From JAZQNF01 sp045641505 (GTDB lineage: Bacteria > Bacillota > Clostridia > Lachnospirales > Bianqueaceae), in contig JAZUHB010000010.1 of assembly GCA_045641505.1 (NCBI GenBank), positions 1 to 29,823 on the forward strand: a stretch of 29,823 nt of DNA. The letters are read 5' to 3'. Positions 1 to 6,615 of the stretch are shown here, piece after piece. Below the pieces are notes generated by a model that searched no databases, had not been told where the DNA came from, and saw only the letters and a program-made list of their open reading frames with translations. Each line of letters begins with the position of its first letter. Positions within the stretch are counted from its first letter, which is position 1. The position numbers were made by a program, and so were the translations under genes.

Positions 1-518
1 AAGACCGTGCCCATGCTCACGCGGGCCGCGCGGCGGTACAGGGGATCGCTGCAGCCGGGTGTGAGGAGCAGCGCGTCCATCCCGAGAGCCGCGGCCGAAC
101 GGAAGATCGCGCCCACGTTGGTCGGGTTCATGACGTCCTCCAGCACGCAGATGCGCTTCGCGCCGCGAAGCACCTCGGAAAGCGAGGGAAGCGGGCGGCG
201 CCGCATCGCGCAGAGCACGCCCCTCGTCAGCTGAAAGCCGGTCAGCTCCGTCAGCACCGCGGTATCCGAAACGAAGACCGGGACGCCGGGGCAGCAGGCA
301 ATCACGCCGGCCGCCGCGCCGAACGCGTGGGAGCGCTCCATCAGCAGAGAGACCGGTTCGTAGCCCGCGTCCAGCGCCCGTTCGATCACGTTCGGGCTCT
401 CCGCGATGAACAGTCCCTCCTTCACCGGCTCGTAGACAGTGCGGAGCTGCGCCTCGGTGAGACGCGCGAACACGTCGAGCCGCGCGTCGCCGAAATCGGT
501 GATTTCGATCAGTTCCAT
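1..518 (-). CDS. SpoU/TrmH-family RNA 2'-O-methyltransferase (C-terminus cut by window edge)
   Basis: About 172 residues are visible; the rest lies beyond base 1. The N-terminal ~110 residues look like a SpoU substrate-binding domain. They are followed by the SPOUT (alpha/beta knot) motifs NPTNVGAIFRS (about residues 130-140) and SDPLYRRAARVSMG (about residues 157-170), which are diagnostic of AdoMet-dependent rRNA/tRNA ribose 2'-O-methyltransferases. The ATG overlaps the stop of the upstream slipin-like gene (TAATG), so the two genes are probably translationally coupled. The exact RNA target cannot be told from the sequence. Family assignment is firm; specificity is open. Confidence 0.9.
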   Translation of the reverse strand, partial: MELIEITDFGDARLDVFARLTEAQLRTVYEPVKEGLFIAESPNVIERALDAGYEPVSLLMERSHAFGAAAGVIACCPGVPVFVSDTAVLTELTGFQLTRGVLCAMRRRPLPSLSEVLRGAKRICVLEDVMNPTNVGAIFRSAAALGMDALLLTPGCSDPLYRRAARVSMGTV

Positions 519-1621
519 TATTTGCTCTTACCCGCGAGAAGTCCCAGCAGCTGCTCGAGCGCGTCGCCGCCGCCGTTCAGGTTGATGCTGCCCACGTTCT
601 CGCAGATCTTCTGGACGTACTCCAGCTCCTTCAGGCGGTAGAGGGTCTGGTTCTCCTCCATCAGGCGGGCGGTGTTCAGGAGCGAGCGGGTGGAGGCCAC
701 CTCCTCGCGGCGGGTGATCACGTTGGCCTGCGCCTGCTTCTCCGCGACGAGCACCGTGTTCATGATGTCCGCGATCTCGCCGGGCAGGATCACGTCCTTC
801 ACGCCGGCCTCGAGAATCTCGACGCAGAGCTCCTTCTCCTTACTCTTCAGGACCCCCGTCACGTACTCGCCCATCTGGTCCTTGCCGGCGAGCACCTCGT
901 CCAGACGGTAGCGGCCTACGTAATCGCGAAGAGCAAGCTGCGCCGCGACGTGGAGCTGCTCCTTCTGATCGGCGATCTCGGTGGCAGCCCGGAGGAAGTC
1001 GGTGACCTTGTAGCTCAGCACGAAATTGATGCGGAGCGCGACCTTGTCGGCGGTCATGATCTCCTGGCCGCTGACGTTCATCTGCTGCCGGCGGGTATCG
1101 AAGATCCCGCACTCGACCGTGACGGGCCCGCGCCAGAAAAAGTAGCTGCCGGGGCCGAGCTCGCGCTCGAAGCGCTTGTCGAAGAAGAGAAGCCCCTTCT
1201 GGTAGTCCTCGATATCGATCTGCTGGAACAGACGGGGCGAAAGCTTCGGAAAGATGTGGCGCGGGATCTCCGGCGCTACTTCGGGGCAGGCGGTATCGAC
1301 GACCGTGAACTCATGCTTCTGCCCCTGATTCCAGAAGGCGTGGCGGCCGGCGGTCAGGGCATCTTTGAACAGTCCGTTCACGAAATGGAGCGCGAGATGC
1401 GCGTCCTCCACCGAAATCTCGGTGACCGCGGACGCGATTTCCGGGCACTCGAGCAGCCGGTCGAGGGGCGCAAGGCCGGAGCAAAGCTCCTTGTCGAGCG
1501 GGCAAAGTTCAGCCGCGGAGCCTCCGCAAAGGATGTAGCGGCCGGGGCCGAGCAGTTTCACGAAGCGGCCGTTCCGGAACAGGAGCGCGCGTTCATTTTC
1601 AGCAACGACGGTCTTTTTCAT
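518..1621 (-). CDS. SPFH/Band 7 (slipin-like) protein
   Basis: 367 residues. The C-terminal half (about residues 165-330) matches a Band 7/SPFH domain: it contains QEIMTADKVALRINFVLSYKV, the LRDYVGRYRLDEVL segment and the helical ILEAGVKDVILPGEI stretch, followed by a coiled, charged AEKQAQANVITRREE helix. The N-terminal half holds three copies of a short module with the pattern 'LLFRNGRF..LGPGRY.FW' at about residues 8-34, 72-99 and 137-164. No N-terminal membrane hairpin is evident, unlike classical slipins. SPFH proteins generally form oligomeric membrane-associated scaffolds. The start is supported by AGGAGG eight bases upstream. The gene is coupled to the methyltransferase downstream; no functional link between them is known to me. 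Confidence 0.85.
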   Translation of the reverse strand: MKKTVVAENERALLFRNGRFVKLLGPGRYILCGGSAAELCPLDKELCSGLAPLDRLLECPEIASAVTEISVEDAHLALHFVNGLFKDALTAGRHAFWNQGQKHEFTVVDTACPEVAPEIPRHIFPKLSPRLFQQIDIEDYQKGLLFFDKRFERELGPGSYFFWRGPVTVECGIFDTRRQQMNVSGQEIMTADKVALRINFVLSYKVTDFLRAATEIADQKEQLHVAAQLALRDYVGRYRLDEVLAGKDQMGEYVTGVLKSKEKELCVEILEAGVKDVILPGEIADIMNTVLVAEKQAQANVITRREEVASTRSLLNTARLMEENQTLYRLKELEYVQKICENVGSINLNGGGDALEQLLGLLAGKSK

Positions 1622-1775
1622 ATCGGTATACCTCCTGAAGGAAAGTGATTTTGCGGCTCTTCGGACTGCCTGCGGGGGCGGGACGGCGCGGATCTTGAGG
1701 GCGCGGATCGGAGGGCGGACCCGAGAAGCGGGCTGGCGGCTCTTCTCCGCGGACGGTATCCGGCCCGCGGCAAGG

Positions 1776-1907
1776 TCAGGCTTCCGCTGCGCCGGCTTCC
1801 CCCTTCCGGGCTCCGGGAATGCTCCCGAAACCCTCCGGAGGGCCCTGCGCGCGGCAGTCCTTACGAAGCCATCGAATGATGTTTTGATCTTTGCAGATCA
1901 ACTCCAC
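1776..1907 (-). CDS. Possible 43-residue small protein, unknown
   Basis: A GTG-initiated frame of 43 codons has GGAGG (1914-1918) six bases before the start, the main reason to list it. The N-terminal part (VELICKDQNIIRWLRKDC) is less G+C-rich and looks peptide-like; the C-terminal part is a low-complexity Gly/Ala/Pro-rich tail typical of chance frames in G+C-rich DNA. It sits in the putative leader between the minus promoter and the slipin gene. It could be a real small peptide, a leader peptide or chance. No family recognised. Confidence 0.25.
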   Translation of the reverse strand: MELICKDQNIIRWLRKDCRAQGPPEGFGSIPGARKGEAGAAEA

Positions 1908-1935
1908 CAGACACCTCCGCCGCGGCCGACCGCGG

Positions 1936-1987
1936 GGAAGCGGGCAGGAATCGAACCTGCCTGAGCAAAAGGCCGGCATGCGCTCCC
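1936..1987 (-). ncRNA. tRNA-like T-arm/acceptor minihelix (identity unknown)
   Basis: Read on the minus strand, GGCAGG-TTCGATT-CCTGCC forms a stem with a canonical seven-base T-loop. It is followed by CGCTTCC, which can pair with GGGAGCG at 1987-1981 (one G-U pair), giving an acceptor-like helix. The D and anticodon arms are replaced by about 20 bases, so this is not a normal tRNA. A competing longer hairpin pairs the upstream GTGCGC with GCGCAT. It lies about 60 bases downstream of the minus promoter at 2055-2083. It may be a tRNA remnant, part of a structured RNA, or a chance T-loop match. Confidence 0.35.
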
Positions 1988-2054
1988 GGGGACGCCCCGG
2001 CGCACCGCCGCGGCATGAAAAACCGCAGGCCACGGACCTGGTTACTCTTTTCCC

Positions 2055-2083
2055 ATTTTAGCTAAAAAAACCGCAATTTTCAA
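2055..2083 (-). promoter_or_regulatory. Sigma-A-type promoter, minus strand
   Basis: TTGAAA (2083-2078) and TAAAAT (2060-2055) are separated by exactly 17 bases in a locally A+T-rich patch. Transcription would start near 2048 and run through the tRNA-like segment toward the slipin gene. Confidence 0.65.
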
Positions 2084-2113
2084 GAGAAATTCACGCCCGG
2101 CGGCGCACCGCGC

Positions 2114-2141
2114 TTGACAGCCGCGGGTCACGCGCTACAAT
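2114..2141 (+). promoter_or_regulatory. Sigma-A-type promoter for the SGNH gene
   Basis: TTGACA (2114-2119), 16-base spacer, TACAAT (2136-2141). The predicted start near 2148 gives a short leader that carries the GGGAGGA ribosome binding site at 2158-2164. Confidence 0.75.
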
Positions 2142-2171
2142 GAAATCAAATCCAAACGGGAGGAAGCTTCC

Positions 2172-2804
2172 TTGATCAGAATCCTTTGCTACGGCGACTC
2201 CAACACCTACGGCTTCGACCCCACCCGCCCCGACGCGCGCTATCCGGAGGAAATCCTCTGGACGACGCTCCTCGCGAAACGGCTCGGCGAAGAGTATGAG
2301 ATCCTGAACTTCGGTCTGAACGGCCGCACCACCGCCTACGACCGGCCCGACAAGGAGGGCAAGAACGGCCTTCTTGGCCTTCGCCCCGCACTCGAGGCCG
2401 CCCTCCCCTGCGACTGGCTCGTCATCATGCTGGGCACAAACGACTGCAACAGGAGCCTGGGCCTCTCGCCGCAGGAAATCACCGACGGACTGGAGGTCCT
2501 GATCCTCGCCGCGAAGAAGCATCTGCGCGACCTGGGCGCGAAGCTGCCGCATCTTCTCCTCATCGCCCCGGCGCCGATTCTGCCGGAGCTCGCGGGCACT
2601 CCCTTCGAGGACGATCTGGACGAGACCTCGGTCGAAAGCTCCCGCGCGCTCGCCCCGCTATACCGGGAACTTGCCGAAAGCTACGGCGCCCTTTTCCTGG
2701 ACGCCGCCGGCTGCGAGGTGAGCCCGCTCGACTGCGAGCATCTGACCGAGGCCGGTCACAGGGAGCTCGCGGAGCGGATCTGCGTCCTGCTGCGCGAAAA
2801 CTGA
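2172..2804 (+). CDS. SGNH/GDSL-family esterase or acyl hydrolase
   Basis: 210 residues, a normal size for a single-domain bacterial SGNH hydrolase. Block I is YGDSNTYG with nucleophile Ser10; the block III-type motif is GTNDCNR; the C-terminal dyad is DCEH (Asp187, His190). There is no signal peptide, so it is probably cytoplasmic and may deacylate small molecules or sugars. The start is a TTG seven bases after GGGAGGA; no in-frame ATG is better placed. Its own promoter (2114-2141) and terminator (2823-2850) make it monocistronic. The substrate cannot be predicted. Confidence 0.88.
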   Translation: MIRILCYGDSNTYGFDPTRPDARYPEEILWTTLLAKRLGEEYEILNFGLNGRTTAYDRPDKEGKNGLLGLRPALEAALPCDWLVIMLGTNDCNRSLGLSPQEITDGLEVLILAAKKHLRDLGAKLPHLLLIAPAPILPELAGTPFEDDLDETSVESSRALAPLYRELAESYGALFLDAAGCEVSPLDCEHLTEAGHRELAERICVLLREN

Positions 2805-2822
2805 TTTCCAAAGAATACACGA

Positions 2823-2850
2823 AAGCCCGGCATCACGGCCGGACTTTTTT
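2823..2850 (+). terminator. Rho-independent terminator after the SGNH gene
   Basis: A nine-base stem (AAGCCCGGC with GCCGGACTT, one mismatch) and a six-base loop are followed by a run of T to 2850. Confidence 0.8.
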
Positions 2851-2876
2851 CATATCCGAAATCCCTTCTCTTCCGC

Positions 2877-2905
2877 TTTACTTTCGCGGGTTAATGTGTT
2901 ATAGT
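2877..2905 (+). promoter_or_regulatory. Promoter of the TldD/TldE operon
   Basis: TTTACT (2877-2882), 17-base spacer, TATAGT (2900-2905), followed by GGGAGG at 2938-2943, nine bases before the ATG at 2952. Confidence 0.65.
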
Positions 2906-2951
2906 AAATCATTCCGTTTTTCCAAGATTACACAATCGGGAGGTACGAAAC

Positions 2952-4340
2952 ATGCTGAAACTATCGCTCACGAAGCCTGAGCTCCAGGCGATCTGCGATA
3001 AAGGCCTCGCCACCGGCGCCGACTTCGTCGAGCTCTTCTTCGAAGACACCGTCGCGGACTCGCTGCAGATGACCGGCGGCAAGGTCACCGAGGCCCGCCG
3101 CACGAGCATCCACGGCGTCGCGGTCCGCATCCTCAAGGGCGCCGAGTGCGTAAACGGCTACACCAACGACATTTCCAAGGCGGAGCAGCTCGTCACGGAG
3201 CTCGCGGGCGCCTTCAAGGGCGAGCGCTCGAAGCACGCCGCCCCTCTCGAGGAGGTCCAAAAGGACAAGATCACCTCCTACCGGATCGACCCGGTCACCG
3301 TCCCGCAGGAGACCCGCATCGCCTACCTGAAGGAGGCCTATGAGGGCGCGGTCGCCGTGAGCCCCGAAATCGTCCAGGTCATGAGCTCGGCCATCGGCAA
3401 GCATCAGGATATCCTGGTCGTCAACTCCGACGGCGTCTGCGCGACTGATACCCGCACCAACATCCGCATCCACACGAACTGCGTCGCCAGCGACGGGAAG
3501 GAAAAGCAGTCCGGCGGCGCCGACGTCGGCGGCAACACCGGCTACGAGCTGTTCGAGGGCTATGACTTCCGCGCCCACGGCGCCGAGGCCGCCGAAAAGG
3601 CCGTCACGATGCTCCACGCCGAATACGTCAAGGGCGGCAAAATGACGGTCGTCATCCACAATGGCTTCGGCGGCGTCATCCTGCACGAGGCCTGCGTCCA
3701 CTCGCTGGAGGCCACCTCCGTCGCGAAGAACTGCTCCGTCTTCTGCGGCAAGCTCGGCCAGAAGATTGCGAGCGACATCGTCACCGCGGTCGACGACGGC
3801 ACCCTCCCGAACTACTGGGGCTCCACCAACGTCGACGACGAGGGCCACAAGACCCAGCGGAACGTCCTGATCGAGAACGGCGTCCTGAAAAGCTACCTGG
3901 TCGACCTTAGGAACGCGCCGAAGATGGGCCACCCGACCACCGGCAGCGGCCGCCGTCAGTCCTACAAGTACCTGCCCACGAGCCGCATGACCAACACCTT
4001 CTTCGAGAACGGCACCAGCACCTTCGAGGAGATCATTGCCGCCACTGAATACGGTCTCTTCGCCAAGTCGATGGGCGGCGGCAGCGTCCAGCCCGCGACC
4101 GGCGAGTTCAACTTCGCCGTGAACGAGGGCTACATGATCGAGCACGGCAAGATCACCCGGCCTGTCAAGGGCGCGACCCTGGTCGGCAGCGGCGCCGAGA
4201 TCCTGATGAACATCGACATGATCGCGGACAACCTCTCGACGGCCCACGGCATGTGCGGCTCGATGAGCGGCTCCATCCCCACCGACGTGGGCGAGCCGAC
4301 CATCCGCGTGCAGAACATCACGGTAGGAGGCAGAAACTGA
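2952..4340 (+). CDS. tldD: TldD-like metallopeptidase
   Basis: 462 residues, full length for the TldD/PmbA (U62) family. The zinc motif HExxxH is present as HEACVH (His245, Glu246, His250), and the C-terminal GMCG motif supplies Cys435, corresponding to the third zinc ligand known in E. coli TldD. In characterised systems TldD and TldE form a heterodimer with a closed proteolytic chamber that trims unfolded peptides, for example maturation of microcin B17 and degradation of the antitoxin CcdA. The gene is first in a two-gene operon and its stop overlaps the next start (TGATG). Assignment rests on the motif set and the gene pair. The natural substrate here is unknown. Confidence 0.93.
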   Translation: MLKLSLTKPELQAICDKGLATGADFVELFFEDTVADSLQMTGGKVTEARRTSIHGVAVRILKGAECVNGYTNDISKAEQLVTELAGAFKGERSKHAAPLEEVQKDKITSYRIDPVTVPQETRIAYLKEAYEGAVAVSPEIVQVMSSAIGKHQDILVVNSDGVCATDTRTNIRIHTNCVASDGKEKQSGGADVGGNTGYELFEGYDFRAHGAEAAEKAVTMLHAEYVKGGKMTVVIHNGFGGVILHEACVHSLEATSVAKNCSVFCGKLGQKIASDIVTAVDDGTLPNYWGSTNVDDEGHKTQRNVLIENGVLKSYLVDLRNAPKMGHPTTGSGRRQSYKYLPTSRMTNTFFENGTSTFEEIIAATEYGLFAKSMGGGSVQPATGEFNFAVNEGYMIEHGKITRPVKGATLVGSGAEILMNIDMIADNLSTAHGMCGSMSGSIPTDVGEPTIRVQNITVGGRN

Positions 4341-5641
4341 TGAACAGTGAAAAACTCTTTGCCCTGGCGAAAGCCAAAGGCCTGGATGACCTCCAGATCG
4401 TAGCGGATATCGCCGAAGCGCTGAACCTCGTCTACTACGAGGGCACCGTCGAGCGGAATGAAACGAGCTCCGTCAGCGATCTCACCGTGAGCGCGGTGCT
4501 TCGGGGACAGAAGGCTGTCTTCGCCATCGAGGACCTGACGATGCCCGAGGAGGAAGTGATCGACGCCCTCTACGACATCGCATGCCATCTGGAGGCCGAG
4601 CCCACCGAAATCTTCGCGGGCAGCCCCTCCTACCCTGCCGTCACCTGCGAGCTTTCCGATTTCCACCGGATCCCGCTCCGCGCGAAGATCGACCTGCTGG
4701 CCGACATCGAGCGGAAGATTCGCGCCCGCGAGTCCCGCGTGGTCCAGATCCCCGAGATCGAATACGAGGAAGCCGTAAGCTCCCGCCGTATCGAGAACTC
4801 CAAGGGCCTCGCGATCGAAAAGCGCAGCGAGACCGTCGCGGTCGCCTTCGAGCTGGTCGCCTCCGACGGCAAGGACTCCAAGATCGGCTTCAAGTATGAG
4901 GTGAAGAAAAACCTCGCCGAAATCGACGTGGACAAGATGATCGACGCGGCCATCGAGGAAGCGGTCGGGATGTTCGGCGCCTCCCCCATCGAGAGCGGCA
5001 ATTATCCGGTTGTCGTCGAGAACGAGGCAATGATCTCCCTGCTCCGCAGCTTCTCCGGGATGTTCTCCGGCGAGGCGCATCTCAAGAAGATCTCCCCGAT
5101 CCAGGGGAAGCTGGGCGAGAAAGTGTTTTCCGACAAGATCAGCTTCATCGACGCCCCGCTCCTTCCGGACGCCGTAAAGCGCGAGCCCTTCGACGACGAG
5201 GGCGTCGCCTGCTACGACAAGACCGTCGTGGACAAGGGCGTTTTCAAGACCATGCTGCACAATCTGAAGACCGCGAAGGCCTTCGGCACCGAATCCACCG
5301 GCAACGCCTTCCGCGGCGGCGCCTCGCCCGCGAACGGCTACATCGTGCCCGGCACTGCTTCGAAGGACGAGCTGATCGCCTCGATGAAAAAGGGCCTGCT
5401 CCTCACCGGCTTCGACGGCCTGCACGCGGGTCTCAACGCGATTTCGGGCGACCTGAGCCTGAAGACCTACGGCTACCTGGTCGAGAGCGGAAAGATCACG
5501 CGGCCCGTTACCCTGATCATCCTCTCCGGGAACTTCCTCACGATGATGAACGGAGTGGCCGAGGTCGGCAGCGACCTGGTCTTCAAGGGCGGTCTGGGCT
5601 GCCCCAGCATCAAGTTCGAAGAGGTGTCCATTTCGGGCTGA
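4340..5641 (+). CDS. TldE/PmbA-like partner subunit
   Basis: 433 residues. Same family as the preceding TldD but without an HExxxH motif, as expected for the non-catalytic TldE/PmbA subunit. Recognisable family segments include NAFRGGASPANGYIVPG and the C-terminal GVAEVGSDL. The start is ATG at 4340, one base overlapping the TldD stop, with AGGAGG at 4325-4330 inside the tldD 3' end; an in-frame upstream extension to 4253 is open but has no ribosome binding site. The tight coupling fits equimolar synthesis of a heterodimer. Confidence 0.92.
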   Translation: MNSEKLFALAKAKGLDDLQIVADIAEALNLVYYEGTVERNETSSVSDLTVSAVLRGQKAVFAIEDLTMPEEEVIDALYDIACHLEAEPTEIFAGSPSYPAVTCELSDFHRIPLRAKIDLLADIERKIRARESRVVQIPEIEYEEAVSSRRIENSKGLAIEKRSETVAVAFELVASDGKDSKIGFKYEVKKNLAEIDVDKMIDAAIEEAVGMFGASPIESGNYPVVVENEAMISLLRSFSGMFSGEAHLKKISPIQGKLGEKVFSDKISFIDAPLLPDAVKREPFDDEGVACYDKTVVDKGVFKTMLHNLKTAKAFGTESTGNAFRGGASPANGYIVPGTASKDELIASMKKGLLLTGFDGLHAGLNAISGDLSLKTYGYLVESGKITRPVTLIILSGNFLTMMNGVAEVGSDLVFKGGLGCPSIKFEEVSISG

Positions 5642-5699
5642 ACGAAGATTCCGTATTCCGAGAAGAGCGCGTATTTCTTGACATTATCTGCAAAATATT

Positions 5700-5734
5700 G
5701 ATACCGGGAACAGCAAAATGCCGTTCCCGGTATC
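5700..5734. terminator. 12-bp perfect hairpin after tldE
   Basis: GATACCGGGAAC (5700-5711) pairs perfectly with GTTCCCGGTATC (5723-5734) across an 11-base loop. The T tract after it is weak on both strands (TCTCTTT on plus), so it may be an inefficient or bidirectional terminator between converging genes. Confidence 0.55.
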
Positions 5735-5799
5735 TCTTTGGGAAATAGAAATGATTTGCGAAATAGAAAGGCACATACGAGAAAATCCACTCGATTCAC

Positions 5800-6351
5800 T
5801 TACCATTCGAAAAAAGGAAACTCAGCTTTCAGAAAACCCCGGAAGTCCTCATAAGGCTTAACGGCCTCTTCAGACAATAAATTATGATATCCAAAGAAAC
5901 CTATCGTTCCTGTTTCCTTTGAATAGAACATCATCCAAAACCACGATGGATAATCAGAAGGACTCATGGTAGGATCTCGCGCATTGATATTCTGCAGCAA
6001 AAAAGTATAGTCATCGACCGAAAACGTGTAATCGTTCAAAAACGTCATATTATCGAGAACGTATTCGAAAGCTTTAGCATACTCCTCTTCATCATATCTG
6101 AAATAAATAAATGATTTTTCGTACGACAACATCTTGCTGTAGTAATAGTAATCAGACTCCGTCGATGAAAACAAGGTAATATAGTTCTCCGACGGCATTA
6201 AGAAATAATCTACCTCAAAATCATTCTTAATTGAGTGGAAATTTTCCACTCCATCTGTGCTCCTTTCCACATGAAACAGAGTACAAGAGGAAGAAATAAC
6301 ACATACAATCAGCAAATACAGTATGAGGAAAAATCCCTGTTCTTTTTTCAA
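5800..6351 (-). CDS. Putative lipoprotein of unknown function
   Basis: 183 residues from a TTG start (6351-6349) preceded by GGAGGG eight bases away. A longer open frame reaches 6438 but has no ribosome binding site. Residues 1-23 form a signal: KK, a hydrophobic core (FFLILYLLIVCVI) and a lipobox-like ISSSC, so Cys23 could be lipidated and the protein exposed outside the membrane. The mature part is rich in Tyr, Phe, Asp and Glu and acidic, with no recognised domain. Its A+T-rich composition differs from all neighbours. The start overlaps the stop of a small upstream ORF (TTGA), implying coupled translation. An immunity-type protein for the upstream ORF is possible but unproven. Confidence 0.65.
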   Translation of the reverse strand: MKKEQGFFLILYLLIVCVISSSCTLFHVERSTDGVENFHSIKNDFEVDYFLMPSENYITLFSSTESDYYYYSKMLSYEKSFIYFRYDEEEYAKAFEYVLDNMTFLNDYTFSVDDYTFLLQNINARDPTMSPSDYPSWFWMMFYSKETGTIGFFGYHNLLSEEAVKPYEDFRGFLKAEFPFFEW

Positions 6352-6560
6352 TATCCAAGCCCTCCAAATATTGCAGTACCAAAATCCACAACAAAACGAC
6401 CGTCCCATTGCTTTGTATCGACTTCTGCTGTTTTGCATCTCTCAGCAATATTTGAAACAACCGGGATCTTTTTTTTGTATGCCCATCCGGTTGCAATCCA
6501 CCCATACATGTGAAGTGAATATTCATTATTATATCGCCAAGCATTCTGCCTGGGTGTCAA
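6348..6560 (-). CDS. Small ORF of unknown function, possibly a truncated gene remnant
   Basis: The frame is open from TTG at 6560 (70 residues); an internal ATG at 6509 would give 53. No ribosome binding site is visible before either, and the promoter at 6569-6597 would start transcription only about two bases before the TTG. The sequence looks protein-like (IPVVSNIAERCKTAEVDT, then FVVDFGTAIFGGLGY at the C-terminus). The stop TGA overlaps the lipoprotein start. Either a small peptide encoded with its partner, or the C-terminal stub of a larger protein after a deletion. It contains a run of eight A where slippage could occur. Confidence 0.4.
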   Translation of the reverse strand: MTPRQNAWRYNNEYSLHMYGWIATGWAYKKKIPVVSNIAERCKTAEVDTKQWDGRFVVDFGTAIFGGLGY

Positions 6561-6568
6561 CTGGTTTA

Positions 6569-6597
6569 TTTATAATACATTACATTTGCTTTGTCAA
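6569..6597 (-). promoter_or_regulatory. Consensus promoter for the A+T-rich island
   Basis: TTGACA (6597-6592), 17-base spacer, TATAAA (6574-6569), directly after the GH31 stop codon. A second TTGACA lies at 6560-6555, but its best TATAAT is 21 bases away. Confidence 0.75.
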
Positions 6598-6615
6598 GAC
6601 GTCGAAGAAAACTTT

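Larger units (their letters stand above)
1622..2171. other. Gene-poor intergenic region with divergent promoters
   Basis: About 550 bases with no convincing large gene. It holds a plus promoter for the SGNH gene at 2172, a minus promoter at 2055-2083 and a tRNA-like T-arm/acceptor segment around 1936-1987. Around 1970-2025 there is a strong G+C-rich hairpin with a CCGGGG/CCCCGG core. A possible 43-residue ORF lies at 1776-1907. If the minus promoter drives the slipin gene, its leader would be about 430 nucleotides long. Confidence 0.6.

Noticed and set aside
1900..2050. Complete selenocysteine, serine or leucine tRNA, or tmRNA
   Set aside because: No matching 5' acceptor strand, D-arm or convincing anticodon arm; for tmRNA no tag sequence and the required 5' half would fall inside the SGNH gene.
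5473..5799. 108-residue minus-strand frame at the end of tldE
   Set aside because: Overlaps the tldE coding end and the perfect hairpin, without ribosome binding site.
6227..6544. Alternative 105-residue frame in the A+T-rich island
   Set aside because: Overlaps the lipoprotein start in another frame, lacks a ribosome binding site and is less protein-like than the frame coupled to the lipoprotein.
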